Source: Micromonosporaceae bacterium (GTDB lineage Bacteria > Actinomycetota > Actinomycetes > Mycobacteriales > Micromonosporaceae). Taken from it: DNA of 11,850 nt. Positions 1 through 6,115 of this stretch are shown here, in pieces. Within the stretch, counting starts at the first letter, position 1; each line of letters starts with the position of its first letter. The position numbers and the translations under genes are program-made. The stretch is from the NCBI GenBank assembly GCA_003543035.1, contig DPJL01000186.1, forward strand, positions 1-11,850, read 5' to 3'. The notes under the pieces were generated by a model. The model was given only the letters and a program-made list of their open reading frames with translations, had not been told where the DNA came from and ran no database searches.

Positions 1-152
1 GCGACCTGGGCACCCGCGACGGCCTGCTCGGTGGGATCAACGCGGTGATCGTCGGGAACTACCTGACCACCCTGGGCCGCCCGGCAACCGCCGACCTCGA
101 GCTGTTGCAGGAGTTGAAGATGCCGGTCAAGGCGCTCTCGGCGACGTTGTGA
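1..152 (+). CDS. bioB: Biotin synthase, C-terminal end (partial)
   Basis: This is the last 49 codons of biotin synthase, the radical SAM enzyme that inserts sulfur into dethiobiotin in the final step of biotin synthesis (cytosol). The frame runs from base 3 to a TGA at 150-152. It reads DLGTRDGLLGGINAVIVGNY, then TTLGRP, and ends KMPVKALSATL. The GGINAVIVGNYLTT.GRP stretch is the conserved C-terminal signature of BioB, where the TIM barrel closes. The radical SAM CxxxCxxC site and the [2Fe-2S] ligands lie upstream, outside the window. The stop overlaps the GTG of the next gene (GTGA), so the two are translationally coupled. The identification rests on a short but highly characteristic stretch. 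The name bioB follows from family knowledge, while the reading frame is seen directly. Confidence 0.9.
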   Translation, partial: DLGTRDGLLGGINAVIVGNYLTTLGRPATADLELLQELKMPVKALSATL

Positions 153-319
153 AGTACTGCGATCGGTGTGGCCAGCCGGGCACTCACCCGCCATGCGAGG
201 CGGCGCGAGCCCTTGAGCCACCACGGTTCTGCCCGCGCTGTCGCCGCCGGATGAAGGTCCAGGTCGTCCCGACCGGGTGGACGGCCACGTGCGTCGAGCA
301 CGGCGTGCTGCATGGCTGA
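149..319 (+). CDS. bsaP: Biotin synthase auxiliary protein BsaP (56 aa)
   Basis: A small gene starting with GTG at 149 inside the bioB stop (GTGA) and ending TGA at 317-319. The product begins MKYCDRCGQPGTHPPCEAA and continues with EPPRFCPRC, then VVPTGWTATC and a C-terminal EHGVLHG. It has six cysteines (4, 7, 16, 28, 31, 48), including two CxxC knuckles, as expected of a metal or Fe-S cluster protein. The position directly after bioB and the PPRFCPRCRRRM and PTGW motifs match the actinobacterial family represented by M. tuberculosis Rv1590. From memory of the literature, that protein is required for biotin synthase to turn over, probably by helping supply or rebuild its sacrificial Fe-S cluster. 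Its stop overlaps the ATG of the following gene by 8 bp. It is shorter than Rv1590 but contains the whole Cys-rich core. The family assignment was made by motif and synteny, without a search. Confidence 0.82.
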   Translation: MKYCDRCGQPGTHPPCEAARALEPPRFCPRCRRRMKVQVVPTGWTATCVEHGVLHG

Positions 320-1412
320 CGACCCGATCCAGCGCAGATGGGCGGCGATGCAGGCGTGTGAACGCATCCTGAGCGGCTTGCCGCCGCTGAGCATTGCCGG
401 TCTGATCGCCAAACTGCCGCAGGCGCCCTACGATCTGCAGTCGCGTCCCGACTTCTACACCGGCGGGCCGGTGGCCGCGTTGGAGAAGCGGGTCGCCGAG
501 CTGCTGGGCAAGCCCGAGGCGGTGTTCTTTCCGACGGGCACTATGGCACAACAGGTCGCTTTGCGGATCTGGGCCGCCCGCAGTGGCAACAATGTTGTGG
601 CAGCGCATCCCTTGTGCCACCTCGAGGTGCACGAGCGAGAGGCGTACGTGACGCTCTCCGGTCTGCGCCCGCTCTGGGTGACCCGCGAGCCCCGGCAACC
701 CACCGCTGCCGAGGTGAGCGGGATCGACGAGCCCTTTGGCACGCTCACTTTGGAGCTCCCCTTGCGCGAAGCCGGGTTCGTGCTGCCCACCTTCGACGAG
801 CTGACGGCGCTCGTCGAAGCCGCCCGCACTCGCGGCGCCAAGGTGCACTTCGATGGCGCCCGCCTGTGGGAGTCGGCTGTCGCCTTTGGTCAGGATCTAC
901 CTACTGTCGCCGGCTTGGCCGACAGCGTTTACGTCTCCTTCTACAAGACTCTGGGCGGCATCTCGGGTGCCGCGCTCGCCGGGCCGGCCGATTTTGTCGC
1001 CGAGGCTCGGGCGTGGCGGCACCGCTACGGCGGCAACGTATTCCAGCAATGGCCCGCCGCGCTTTCCGCACTGTCCGGATTGGACACGGTACTGCCAAAG
1101 CTTGAAGCATATGTGGCTCACGCACGGGTCGTGGCTGCCGCCCTGGCCGAGTTGCCCGGCGCCAGAGTCCACCCGAACCCACCTCACACCCATCAGTTCC
1201 AGCTGTGGTTGCCGCATCCGGCAGAGGCGTTGGAGCAAGCCACACTGAGCCTGGCCGACCAGGAGAAGGTCTGGTTCGCCGGCGGCTGGCGGGATCAGCC
1301 GCCGACCGGGCTGGCAATGGCCGAGGTGACGATCCTTGAGCCGGGCCTGCAATGGTCGGCCGAGGACATTCGCTCTACTGGCAAGCGATTCATCGACCGA
1401 GTTTCACCTTGA
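312..1412 (+). CDS. Threonine aldolase-like PLP-dependent lyase
   Basis: A 366-residue fold-type I PLP enzyme of the threonine aldolase / beta-eliminating lyase family. Typical members cleave L-threonine or L-allo-threonine to glycine and acetaldehyde in the cytosol. Visible signatures are FFPTGTMAQQ at residues 72-81 (cofactor phosphate-binding loop), a histidine-rich AHPLCHLEVHE at 98-108 (His103 probably corresponds to the His that stacks on PLP), HFDGARLWES at 179-188 (Asp181 contacts the PLP ring nitrogen) and SFYKTLGG at 209-216 with Lys212 as the Schiff-base lysine. The length is normal for the family. The ATG at 312 lies inside the end of bsaP with no good Shine-Dalgarno, so translation probably depends on coupling. 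Its 3' end overlaps the convergent lysyl oxidase gene by 23 bp. True substrate specificity is uncertain. Linkage to bioB-bsaP could mean a shared transcript rather than a role in biotin synthesis. Confidence 0.85.
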   Translation: MADDPIQRRWAAMQACERILSGLPPLSIAGLIAKLPQAPYDLQSRPDFYTGGPVAALEKRVAELLGKPEAVFFPTGTMAQQVALRIWAARSGNNVVAAHPLCHLEVHEREAYVTLSGLRPLWVTREPRQPTAAEVSGIDEPFGTLTLELPLREAGFVLPTFDELTALVEAARTRGAKVHFDGARLWESAVAFGQDLPTVAGLADSVYVSFYKTLGGISGAALAGPADFVAEARAWRHRYGGNVFQQWPAALSALSGLDTVLPKLEAYVAHARVVAAALAELPGARVHPNPPHTHQFQLWLPHPAEALEQATLSLADQEKVWFAGGWRDQPPTGLAMAEVTILEPGLQWSAEDIRSTGKRFIDRVSP

Positions 1413-2073
1413 CCGAGGCGGTTCTCGGGCCGGAGCGGTTCGCTTCGATGAGGATGCCTCCCGGATTTACCGTCATCTCGAGTGTGTATTCCTGCGCGGG
1501 CTTGTCCATCAGGTCGGTGACGTCGAAGGACTGGCCCGGCAGATCCTTGTCGTAGACGTCTTTCCAGCCGGCCGAGATGCCCATCTCCACCAGATCGGCG
1601 TTGGCGTTTGGCGAGCATTGCAGGTAGGTCGGACTCGTCCCATCCCGTACGGGCTCGGTGTCGGTCAGGCAGAAGGTGACCTTCGGCGCCGCCTTGACCA
1701 CGGCACCGGATGAATTCATCAGCTTGTACCGGGAGACCCCGTCGAGGTGATAGTGATCGTGCGCCGCGTGATAGACGATCTTGCCGATGCGAACCTCACG
1801 GAACCCGCCGTCGGACTGTTCGATCCGCTGGTAGGCGGTCAACGAGTCGTCTTTGCTCTCACGTTTGCCCATCACGTGCAGAGCGCCCTTGCCGACGTTG
1901 GCCACCGAGCCGATGAACCGTAGCTTCGACTTGCCACCCGAGGTGCGAATGTCGTACTTCGCGAGGTCAGAGCGCACGGGCTCAAGTTTGGGAAGCACAT
2001 CGGTAGCCGCGTGAGCCGGGGTCGGTGTTGCCACGGCCGCGAAGGCCAGAACTGCCGCGATGAGAAGGCGCAT
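1390..2073 (-). CDS. Secreted lysyl oxidase-family protein
   Basis: A 227-residue exported protein of the lysyl oxidase family (copper amine oxidases that turn peptidyl lysine into allysine). Residues 1-22 are a signal peptide ending AHA. YHAAHDHYHLDG at 101-112 aligns position for position with the copper motif WHSCHQHYHSM of human LOX, with His102, 105, 107 and 109. Lys131 in KVTFCLTDTE lines up with the LOX lysine that forms the LTQ cofactor, and Tyr174 in WKDVYD lines up with the LTQ tyrosine, so the protein looks catalytically complete. It has only two cysteines (135 and 153), far fewer than animal LOX. The ATG at 2073 has AGGG four bases upstream. The 3' end overlaps the threonine aldolase gene by 23 bp on the opposite strand, and it diverges from the NUDIX gene across 57 bp. 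The natural substrate is unknown; it could be secreted proteins, small amines or cell-surface lysines. Confidence 0.8.
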   Translation of the reverse strand: MRLLIAAVLAFAAVATPTPAHAATDVLPKLEPVRSDLAKYDIRTSGGKSKLRFIGSVANVGKGALHVMGKRESKDDSLTAYQRIEQSDGGFREVRIGKIVYHAAHDHYHLDGVSRYKLMNSSGAVVKAAPKVTFCLTDTEPVRDGTSPTYLQCSPNANADLVEMGISAGWKDVYDKDLPGQSFDVTDLMDKPAQEYTLEMTVNPGGILIEANRSGPRTASVKVKLGR

Positions 2074-2130
2074 GATCCCTAACCGATCAAGGAGGCAGCC
2101 GGGTAACGGTCAGCCGGTATCGTCGCGAAC

Positions 2131-2577
2131 GTGTCCGTTCTCGAATGCGCCGGTGCCTTGATCTTCGACCCGCGGGGCCGGCTGTTTGTCCAGCGCCGCT
2201 CCCCTGATCGCAGTCTGTTTCCGAACTGCTGGGACATCGTGGGCGGTCATGTCGAGCCGGGCGAGAGTCCGGAGCAGACGTTGCGGCGCGAGGTGATCGA
2301 GGAGACCGGCTGGCATGTCCGGACCATTCACGGCGTGCTCGACCCAATCGCGTGGACCGGGGACGACGGCAAAGCCCGGCTCGAATACGACTTTCTGGTC
2401 TCAGTCGACGGCGACCTGCAGAACCCGGCGCTCGAGGTGGGCAAGCACACCGAGTGGCGCTGGATCACCGCGGCCGAGACTCCCCTGCTCAACCAGGATC
2501 GCCGGTATGGCGACTCGCTCATCCTCGAGCTGGTGCTGCTCGGCTTCGCCAAGGCCCACGAGCTCGGCCTCGCCTAG
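2131..2577 (+). CDS. NUDIX hydrolase
   Basis: A 148-residue single-domain NUDIX hydrolase that cleaves a nucleoside diphosphate linked to some other moiety, using divalent metal. The full Nudix box is present at residues 39-61: Gly39, Glu45, Arg53-Glu54, Glu57-Glu58, Gly60. The fold begins at once with ECAGALIFDPRGRLFVQRR, as in MutT/IDI-like members. The GTG at 2131 is the only usable start, because an in-frame TAA lies at 2104-2106 with no other ATG, GTG or TTG between. No convincing Shine-Dalgarno precedes it, so a leaderless message is possible. WDIVGGHVEPGE and the EYDFLV stretch resemble actinobacterial NUDIX proteins close to isopentenyl-diphosphate isomerase or 8-oxo-dGTPase types, but the substrate cannot be read from the sequence. 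It is followed by a large inverted repeat separating it from the convergent deacetylase genes. Confidence 0.88.
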   Translation: MSVLECAGALIFDPRGRLFVQRRSPDRSLFPNCWDIVGGHVEPGESPEQTLRREVIEETGWHVRTIHGVLDPIAWTGDDGKARLEYDFLVSVDGDLQNPALEVGKHTEWRWITAAETPLLNQDRRYGDSLILELVLLGFAKAHELGLA

Positions 2578-2584
2578 CCGCGCA

Positions 2585-2660
2585 TGATCGCCGTGATCAG
2601 GGACTTTCACGCGCGACCCGCCGACGACACGCCGAGAGAACTCCCTGATCACGGCCATCA
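2585..2660. terminator. Stem-loop between convergent genes
   Basis: An inverted repeat with 19-base arms at 2585-2603 and 2642-2660, 18 of 19 positions paired. The innermost 14 (GCCGTGATCAGGGA / TCCCTGATCACGGC) are perfect, and the loop is 38 nt. It lies just past the NUDIX stop (2577), and its right arm contains the stop codon of the convergent deacetylase gene. A symmetric bidirectional terminator is the simplest reading. No T-tract follows on either side, which is usual in high-GC actinomycetes. The long loop and the TGATCA core leave room for a protein-binding site instead. Confidence 0.55.
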
Positions 2661-3521
2661 GGGAGACGTCAGGCCATCCGGCGGTAAGGCGATCAGGGTC
2701 ACCCGTGCCTTGAGCCACGGCAACACAATGCGGAAAGCCTCGATGGTGTCGGGCTTTTGGAAGTCGTGTGCGAGCACGACCGAGCCCGGCTTTGTATCGC
2801 CCTGTACCGACCCGACAATGTGGTTCACCATCGGCTGGCCCTTGCCGAATTCCGAGCTTTCCCAGTCACGGGTGTCCACGTGCCAATGCAAGGGCGTCAT
2901 GCCCAGCTCACGCGCAACGGTCACGTAGTCGGCGGTCCAGGCGCCACCGGGCGCCCGGAAGTAACCTATCTTCACGCCCGGCACGATGGCCCGGATCGCG
3001 TCGTTGGTCATCGACAGATCTTCGCGGATGGCCGCCTGGCCATAGCTACCAAGCTGTCTGACGTGCCGCCAGGTGTGGTTGCAAAAGCTGTGCCCGTCGG
3101 CGTGAATGCGGCGGATGACACTCGGATGGGCTTGAGCCTTGATGCCGTTCACGCAGAATGTCGCCTTCACCCCGCACTGCCGCAACAGATCGAGCAGCCG
3201 TGGCGTGTAGATCGGATCGGGCCCGTCATCAAAGGTCAGCGCCACGGCTGTGGAGCCGGTGCCGATGACGGAGCCGTGCGGGCCGTTGCCGGCGACCTGC
3301 GGCCGGTCGAAAGGAGCCGAGCCGGAGCAAGTCAACCCCGGCGCTTTGGAGGTCGGCGGTGGTGGAGGCGGACTCAGTGAGGCCGTCGGGGACTCCGAAG
3401 GTGAAGGTGAAGGCACGGCTGACGGCGCCACCCTGGTGAAAGTCTTAAGCGGGACAGAAGAAGAGCACCCGGCCAGTGCCAAACCCGCTAGCAGCACGGC
3501 CGGGAAGCTCCACCGCCTCAA
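2658..3521 (-). CDS. Polysaccharide deacetylase lipoprotein (NodB), downstream copy
   Basis: A 287-residue surface lipoprotein with a carbohydrate esterase 4 (NodB) domain, expected to remove N-acetyl groups from chitin-like or peptidoglycan glycans. The order is: signal and lipobox LALAGC (Cys19), a Pro/Ser-rich linker to about residue 65, then the deacetylase domain to the end. All five catalytic motifs are visible: TFDDGP (Asp98, Asp99), NHTWRH (His149, His153, metal), YFRAPGG (Arg189), HWHVDTRDWE (212-221) and VLAHD (His252). Cys123 and Cys147 are shared with the neighbouring copy, while Cys65 and Cys116 are unique to this one, suggesting a second disulfide. The TTG start at 3521 overlaps the upstream gene's TGA (TTGA). 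No strong ribosome site is seen, so translation is probably coupled. It is the second gene of a tandem duplicate pair. The real substrate (cell wall or chitin) is not determined by sequence. Confidence 0.85.
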   Translation of the reverse strand: MRRWSFPAVLLAGLALAGCSSSVPLKTFTRVAPSAVPSPSPSESPTASLSPPPPPPTSKAPGLTCSGSAPFDRPQVAGNGPHGSVIGTGSTAVALTFDDGPDPIYTPRLLDLLRQCGVKATFCVNGIKAQAHPSVIRRIHADGHSFCNHTWRHVRQLGSYGQAAIREDLSMTNDAIRAIVPGVKIGYFRAPGGAWTADYVTVARELGMTPLHWHVDTRDWESSEFGKGQPMVNHIVGSVQGDTKPGSVVLAHDFQKPDTIEAFRIVLPWLKARVTLIALPPDGLTSP

Positions 3522-4378
3522 GGACTGGGCAGTTTCCCGTTGGGCGGCAAGGCAACCAGCGTGAATCGCTGTTTCAGCCAGGGCAACAGGGTCTGGTACG
3601 CCGTCACAGTGTCGGGCTTCGACTTGTCATGGGACAGCACGATCGATCCTCGCCGGGTGTTCCCCTGTACCCGGGCGATGATGTTATTGACCATGGCCTG
3701 ACCAGGCGGGTACTTGGTGAACTCCCAATCCCGTGGGTCGACATGCCAATAGAGGGAGGTCATGCCCATGCTCTTGGCGATGCCGACCAGAGACGTGTCG
3801 AAGTTGCCACCAGGTGCACGAAAGTAGCCGATCTGTGCCCCCGGCACGGCTTCCCGGATGGCGAGGTTGGTGGCCGCCAGGTCATCACGGATGGCCGCCT
3901 CGCCCCGGTTTCGCAGCTCCATGTCGTGTGCCCACGAGTGATTGCAGAAGGTGTGCCCGTCGGCGTGGATGCGGCGGATCAGGTCCGGATAGATGTGCGC
4001 GTGTTTCCCGATCACACAGAAACTCGCCTTGACGCTGTGGGCCTTGAGCAGATCGAGAATCTGAGGCGTGTTCTCCGCCCACGGCCCGTCGTCGAAGGTC
4101 AGCGCCACCGAGTCGGAGCCCGTCTTCAACTCCGAGCCACCGGGGCCGAACCCCTTGGCGGGTGGCGGCGGAGTGATCGGGCCGCCTGTCGGCTTCTTCG
4201 GCGGCGGTGTCGTCCGGCTGGGCGAAGTGGACGGTGAAGGTGACCCCGACGGCGATGGGCTGGGCGAAGGCGAAACCGACGGCGGCGCCGATGGTGCCGG
4301 GGTGGGCTGAGGTTTCGTGGAAGTGCATCCCGTGACCAGGACAAGCAAAAGGCCGGGGAGAACAAACCCGATGCGCAC
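3518..4378 (-). CDS. Polysaccharide deacetylase lipoprotein (NodB), upstream copy
   Basis: A 286-residue lipoprotein, paralogous to the following gene. The GTG at 4378 is chosen because GGAGG lies 7 nt upstream and because it starts a proper signal peptide (VRIGFVLPGLLLVLVTGC, lipidated Cys18). A longer open frame reaching back to 4438 would bury that signal. Residues 22-74 form a Pro/Ser/Thr linker with repeated Pro-Ser dipeptides, which would hold the enzyme away from the membrane in the wall. The NodB domain follows: TFDDGP (Asp96, Asp97), NHSWAH (His147, His151), YFRAPGG (Arg187), YWHVDPRDWE (210-219) and VLSHD (His250). All motifs are intact, so activity as a metal-dependent N-deacetylase is expected. 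Cys121 and Cys145 could form one disulfide. It is the first gene of a two-gene unit, divergent from the aldehyde dehydrogenase across 186 bp. The CE4 substrate remains open. Confidence 0.87.
   Translation of the reverse strand: MRIGFVLPGLLLVLVTGCTSTKPQPTPAPSAPPSVSPSPSPSPSGSPSPSTSPSRTTPPPKKPTGGPITPPPPAKGFGPGGSELKTGSDSVALTFDDGPWAENTPQILDLLKAHSVKASFCVIGKHAHIYPDLIRRIHADGHTFCNHSWAHDMELRNRGEAAIRDDLAATNLAIREAVPGAQIGYFRAPGGNFDTSLVGIAKSMGMTSLYWHVDPRDWEFTKYPPGQAMVNNIIARVQGNTRRGSIVLSHDKSKPDTVTAYQTLLPWLKQRFTLVALPPNGKLPSP
4157..4309 (-). repeat. Low-complexity Pro/Ser-coding stretch
   Basis: This DNA encodes residues about 24-74 of the upstream deacetylase lipoprotein, made of irregular Pro-Ser, Gly-Ser and Pro-Thr dipeptides and a later Pro run. 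The nucleotide pattern is a degenerate 6-base repeat read as Pro-Ser. It acts as a flexible wall-spanning linker and is a likely place for length variation between strains. The neighbouring paralogue has a shorter linker. Confidence 0.6.
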
Positions 4379-4385
4379 TGGGGGA

Positions 4386-4390
4386 CCTCC
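4386..4390 (-). promoter_or_regulatory. Ribosome binding site that decides the deacetylase start
   Basis: CCTCC on the plus strand is GGAGG on the minus strand, 7 nt before the GTG at 4378. It is the clearest Shine-Dalgarno in the window and fixes the start 20 codons inside the longest open frame. Confidence 0.75.
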
Positions 4391-4529
4391 AAGGGGGTTG
4401 AGGGCAGTGCGGACCCTGACGATAGCGGAGCTGGGCAAAAACTGAATGTCCGCACGAGAGCTTCGTCACGATGGATGGGACAACCGCAGCTCAGCAGCGG
4501 TATACGAGTCCCGATATATGAACGCTCTA

Positions 4530-4565
4530 TTGCCTGTGCAGGTGGCCGACGGCAAAGTACCCCCA
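4530..4565 (+). promoter_or_regulatory. Candidate promoter giving a leaderless message
   Basis: TTGCCT at 4530-4535, a 17-nt spacer and CAAAGT at 4553-4558 resemble -35 and -10 elements of the main actinobacterial sigma factor. A start point about 7 nt past the -10 would fall on the ATG at 4565. That ATG has no Shine-Dalgarno, so a leaderless transcript is consistent. The match to consensus is only moderate. Confidence 0.35.
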
Positions 4566-6115
4566 TGCAGCTGGCTTCCGGTACCGACTGGCAGACGACA
4601 TTGAACCGTGCGACAGAGGTCGCACCGGAGGCATTCGACGTCACTGAAGACGGCGGCGTCCTCCGTAATCTGATCCAGGGCGAGTGGCGCTCGCAGGGCC
4701 GCCCCTCCCCGCTGGTCACCCCCGTTGACGGCACCACGATCGCGAAACTGTCGCGCTTGGACGCAAGTGAGGCGCAGGCTGCCGTAAAGCATGCGGCCCG
4801 CACCCACCGTGAGTGGGCCGCGACCCCGCTTGCCGAGCGCAAGGAGCGGGTCGTAGCCGCGCTTGACCTGCTCACCGAGCACCGTGATCTGCTTGCGATG
4901 CTGCTGGTTTGGGAGATCGGCAAGCCGTGGCGGTTGGCATGTGCCGATGTCGATCGCGCTCTCGACGGCGTGCGCTGGTATGTGCAGGAGATCGATCGCC
5001 AGGTCAGCGGGCGCGAGCCGCTGGCCGGGCCGGTGTCCAACATCGCAAGCTGGAACTACCCGATGAGCGTGCTGGTGCACGCCGAGCTTGTGCAGCTGCT
5101 CGCAGGCAATGCGGTCATCGCCAAGACCCCGTCCCAGGGCGGCGCCGTCTGCCTGACCGTGGCGCACGCCTTGATGCACCGGGCCGGTCTGCCCGCGACG
5201 CTCGTATCCGGCGGCGGTGAGGAGCTCTCCGAGGTATTGGTGCGAGCGCCCGAGATCGGTGCGGTGGCCTTCGTCGGCGGGCGTTCCAACGGCGGCAAGG
5301 TGGCGGCGGCATTGCTCGACAGCGACAAGCGGCACTTCATCGAGCAGGAGGGCCTGAACGCTTGGGGCGTATGGGAGTTCTCGCAATGGGACACTCTCGC
5401 GGCGCACCTGAAAAAGGGCTTTGAGTACGGGAAGCAGCGGTGCACTGCGTACCCCCGATTCGTGGTCCAAAGGGAACTTGTCGACGAATTCCTCAATGTC
5501 TATCTGCCCGTGGTGCGGTCGATCCGGTTTGGACACCCGCTCGCCGTGGAGAATCAGGGCGACCCGTTGCCCGACCTCGACTTCGGCCCGCTGATCAGTG
5601 CGACCAAGGCCGATGAGTTGCGCCGCAAGGTGGATGAGGCAATCAAGGCCGGCGCCGTTCCGCTGTATCGGGGCAAGAACGAGGGCGGCCGGTTCCTGGA
5701 GGGGCAAGACACCAGTGCCTACGTGGCTCCGGTCGCACTGCTCGCGCCGCCCGGGCGGTCACGTCTGATGCACGCGGAGCCTTTCGGCCCGGTGGACACC
5801 ATCGTGGTGGTCGACACCGAGGACGAGCTGCTTGCCGCTATGAACGCCTCCAACGGCGCACTGGTGGCCAGCCTTGCCTGTGATGACGAGGAGCTCGCGG
5901 CCAAGCTGGCTCAGGACCTACAGGCGTTCAAGGTCGGCATCAACAAGCCCCGTTCGCGTGGTGACCGCGAGGAGCCGTTCGGTGGGCGGGGCGCATCGTG
6001 GAAGGGTGCCTTCGTCGGTGGCGATCTGCTGGTCAACGCGGTAACCGTGGGCGAGGAGGGGGAGCGCCTCTACGGCAACTTCCCCGACTACAGCTCATAC
6101 CCGCCGGCGATCTAG
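4565..6115 (+). CDS. Aldehyde dehydrogenase family protein
   Basis: A 516-residue member of the NAD(P)-dependent aldehyde dehydrogenase superfamily, which oxidises an aldehyde to the acid in the cytosol. From the ATG at 4565: SWNYPMS at 162-168 (Asn164, oxyanion hole), AKTPSQGG at 186-193 (Lys187, cofactor), FVGGRSNGGK at 236-245 (Rossmann-type loop), catalytic Cys293 in GKQRCTAYPR and AEPFGP at 404-409. The usual general-base motif ELGGK reads EQEGL at 260-264: Glu260 is kept, but the second Gly-Lys pair is altered. The open frame extends to 4475, but those 30 residues look non-homologous and lie across the presumed promoter, so the internal ATG is preferred. The 3' end overlaps the convergent nitric oxide synthase gene by 21 bp. 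The substrate is unknown, and the altered motif suggests a divergent subfamily. Confidence 0.85.
   Translation: MQLASGTDWQTTLNRATEVAPEAFDVTEDGGVLRNLIQGEWRSQGRPSPLVTPVDGTTIAKLSRLDASEAQAAVKHAARTHREWAATPLAERKERVVAALDLLTEHRDLLAMLLVWEIGKPWRLACADVDRALDGVRWYVQEIDRQVSGREPLAGPVSNIASWNYPMSVLVHAELVQLLAGNAVIAKTPSQGGAVCLTVAHALMHRAGLPATLVSGGGEELSEVLVRAPEIGAVAFVGGRSNGGKVAAALLDSDKRHFIEQEGLNAWGVWEFSQWDTLAAHLKKGFEYGKQRCTAYPRFVVQRELVDEFLNVYLPVVRSIRFGHPLAVENQGDPLPDLDFGPLISATKADELRRKVDEAIKAGAVPLYRGKNEGGRFLEGQDTSAYVAPVALLAPPGRSRLMHAEPFGPVDTIVVVDTEDELLAAMNASNGALVASLACDDEELAAKLAQDLQAFKVGINKPRSRGDREEPFGGRGASWKGAFVGGDLLVNAVTVGEEGERLYGNFPDYSSYPPAI

Noticed and set aside
3476..4237. Open frame of 253 codons on the plus strand across the upstream deacetylase.
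   Set aside because: It is antisense to a NodB gene with all five motifs intact. A similar shadow at 2757-3380 arises over the other copy.
4379..4438. Extending the upstream deacetylase to an upstream start at 4438.
   Set aside because: This would put 20 residues in front of a perfect lipoprotein signal, whereas the GTG at 4378 has a strong Shine-Dalgarno at the right distance.
4466..5707. Open frame of 413 codons on the minus strand across the aldehyde dehydrogenase gene.
   Set aside because: It mirrors a gene with clear catalytic motifs on the other strand and shows no domain of its own.
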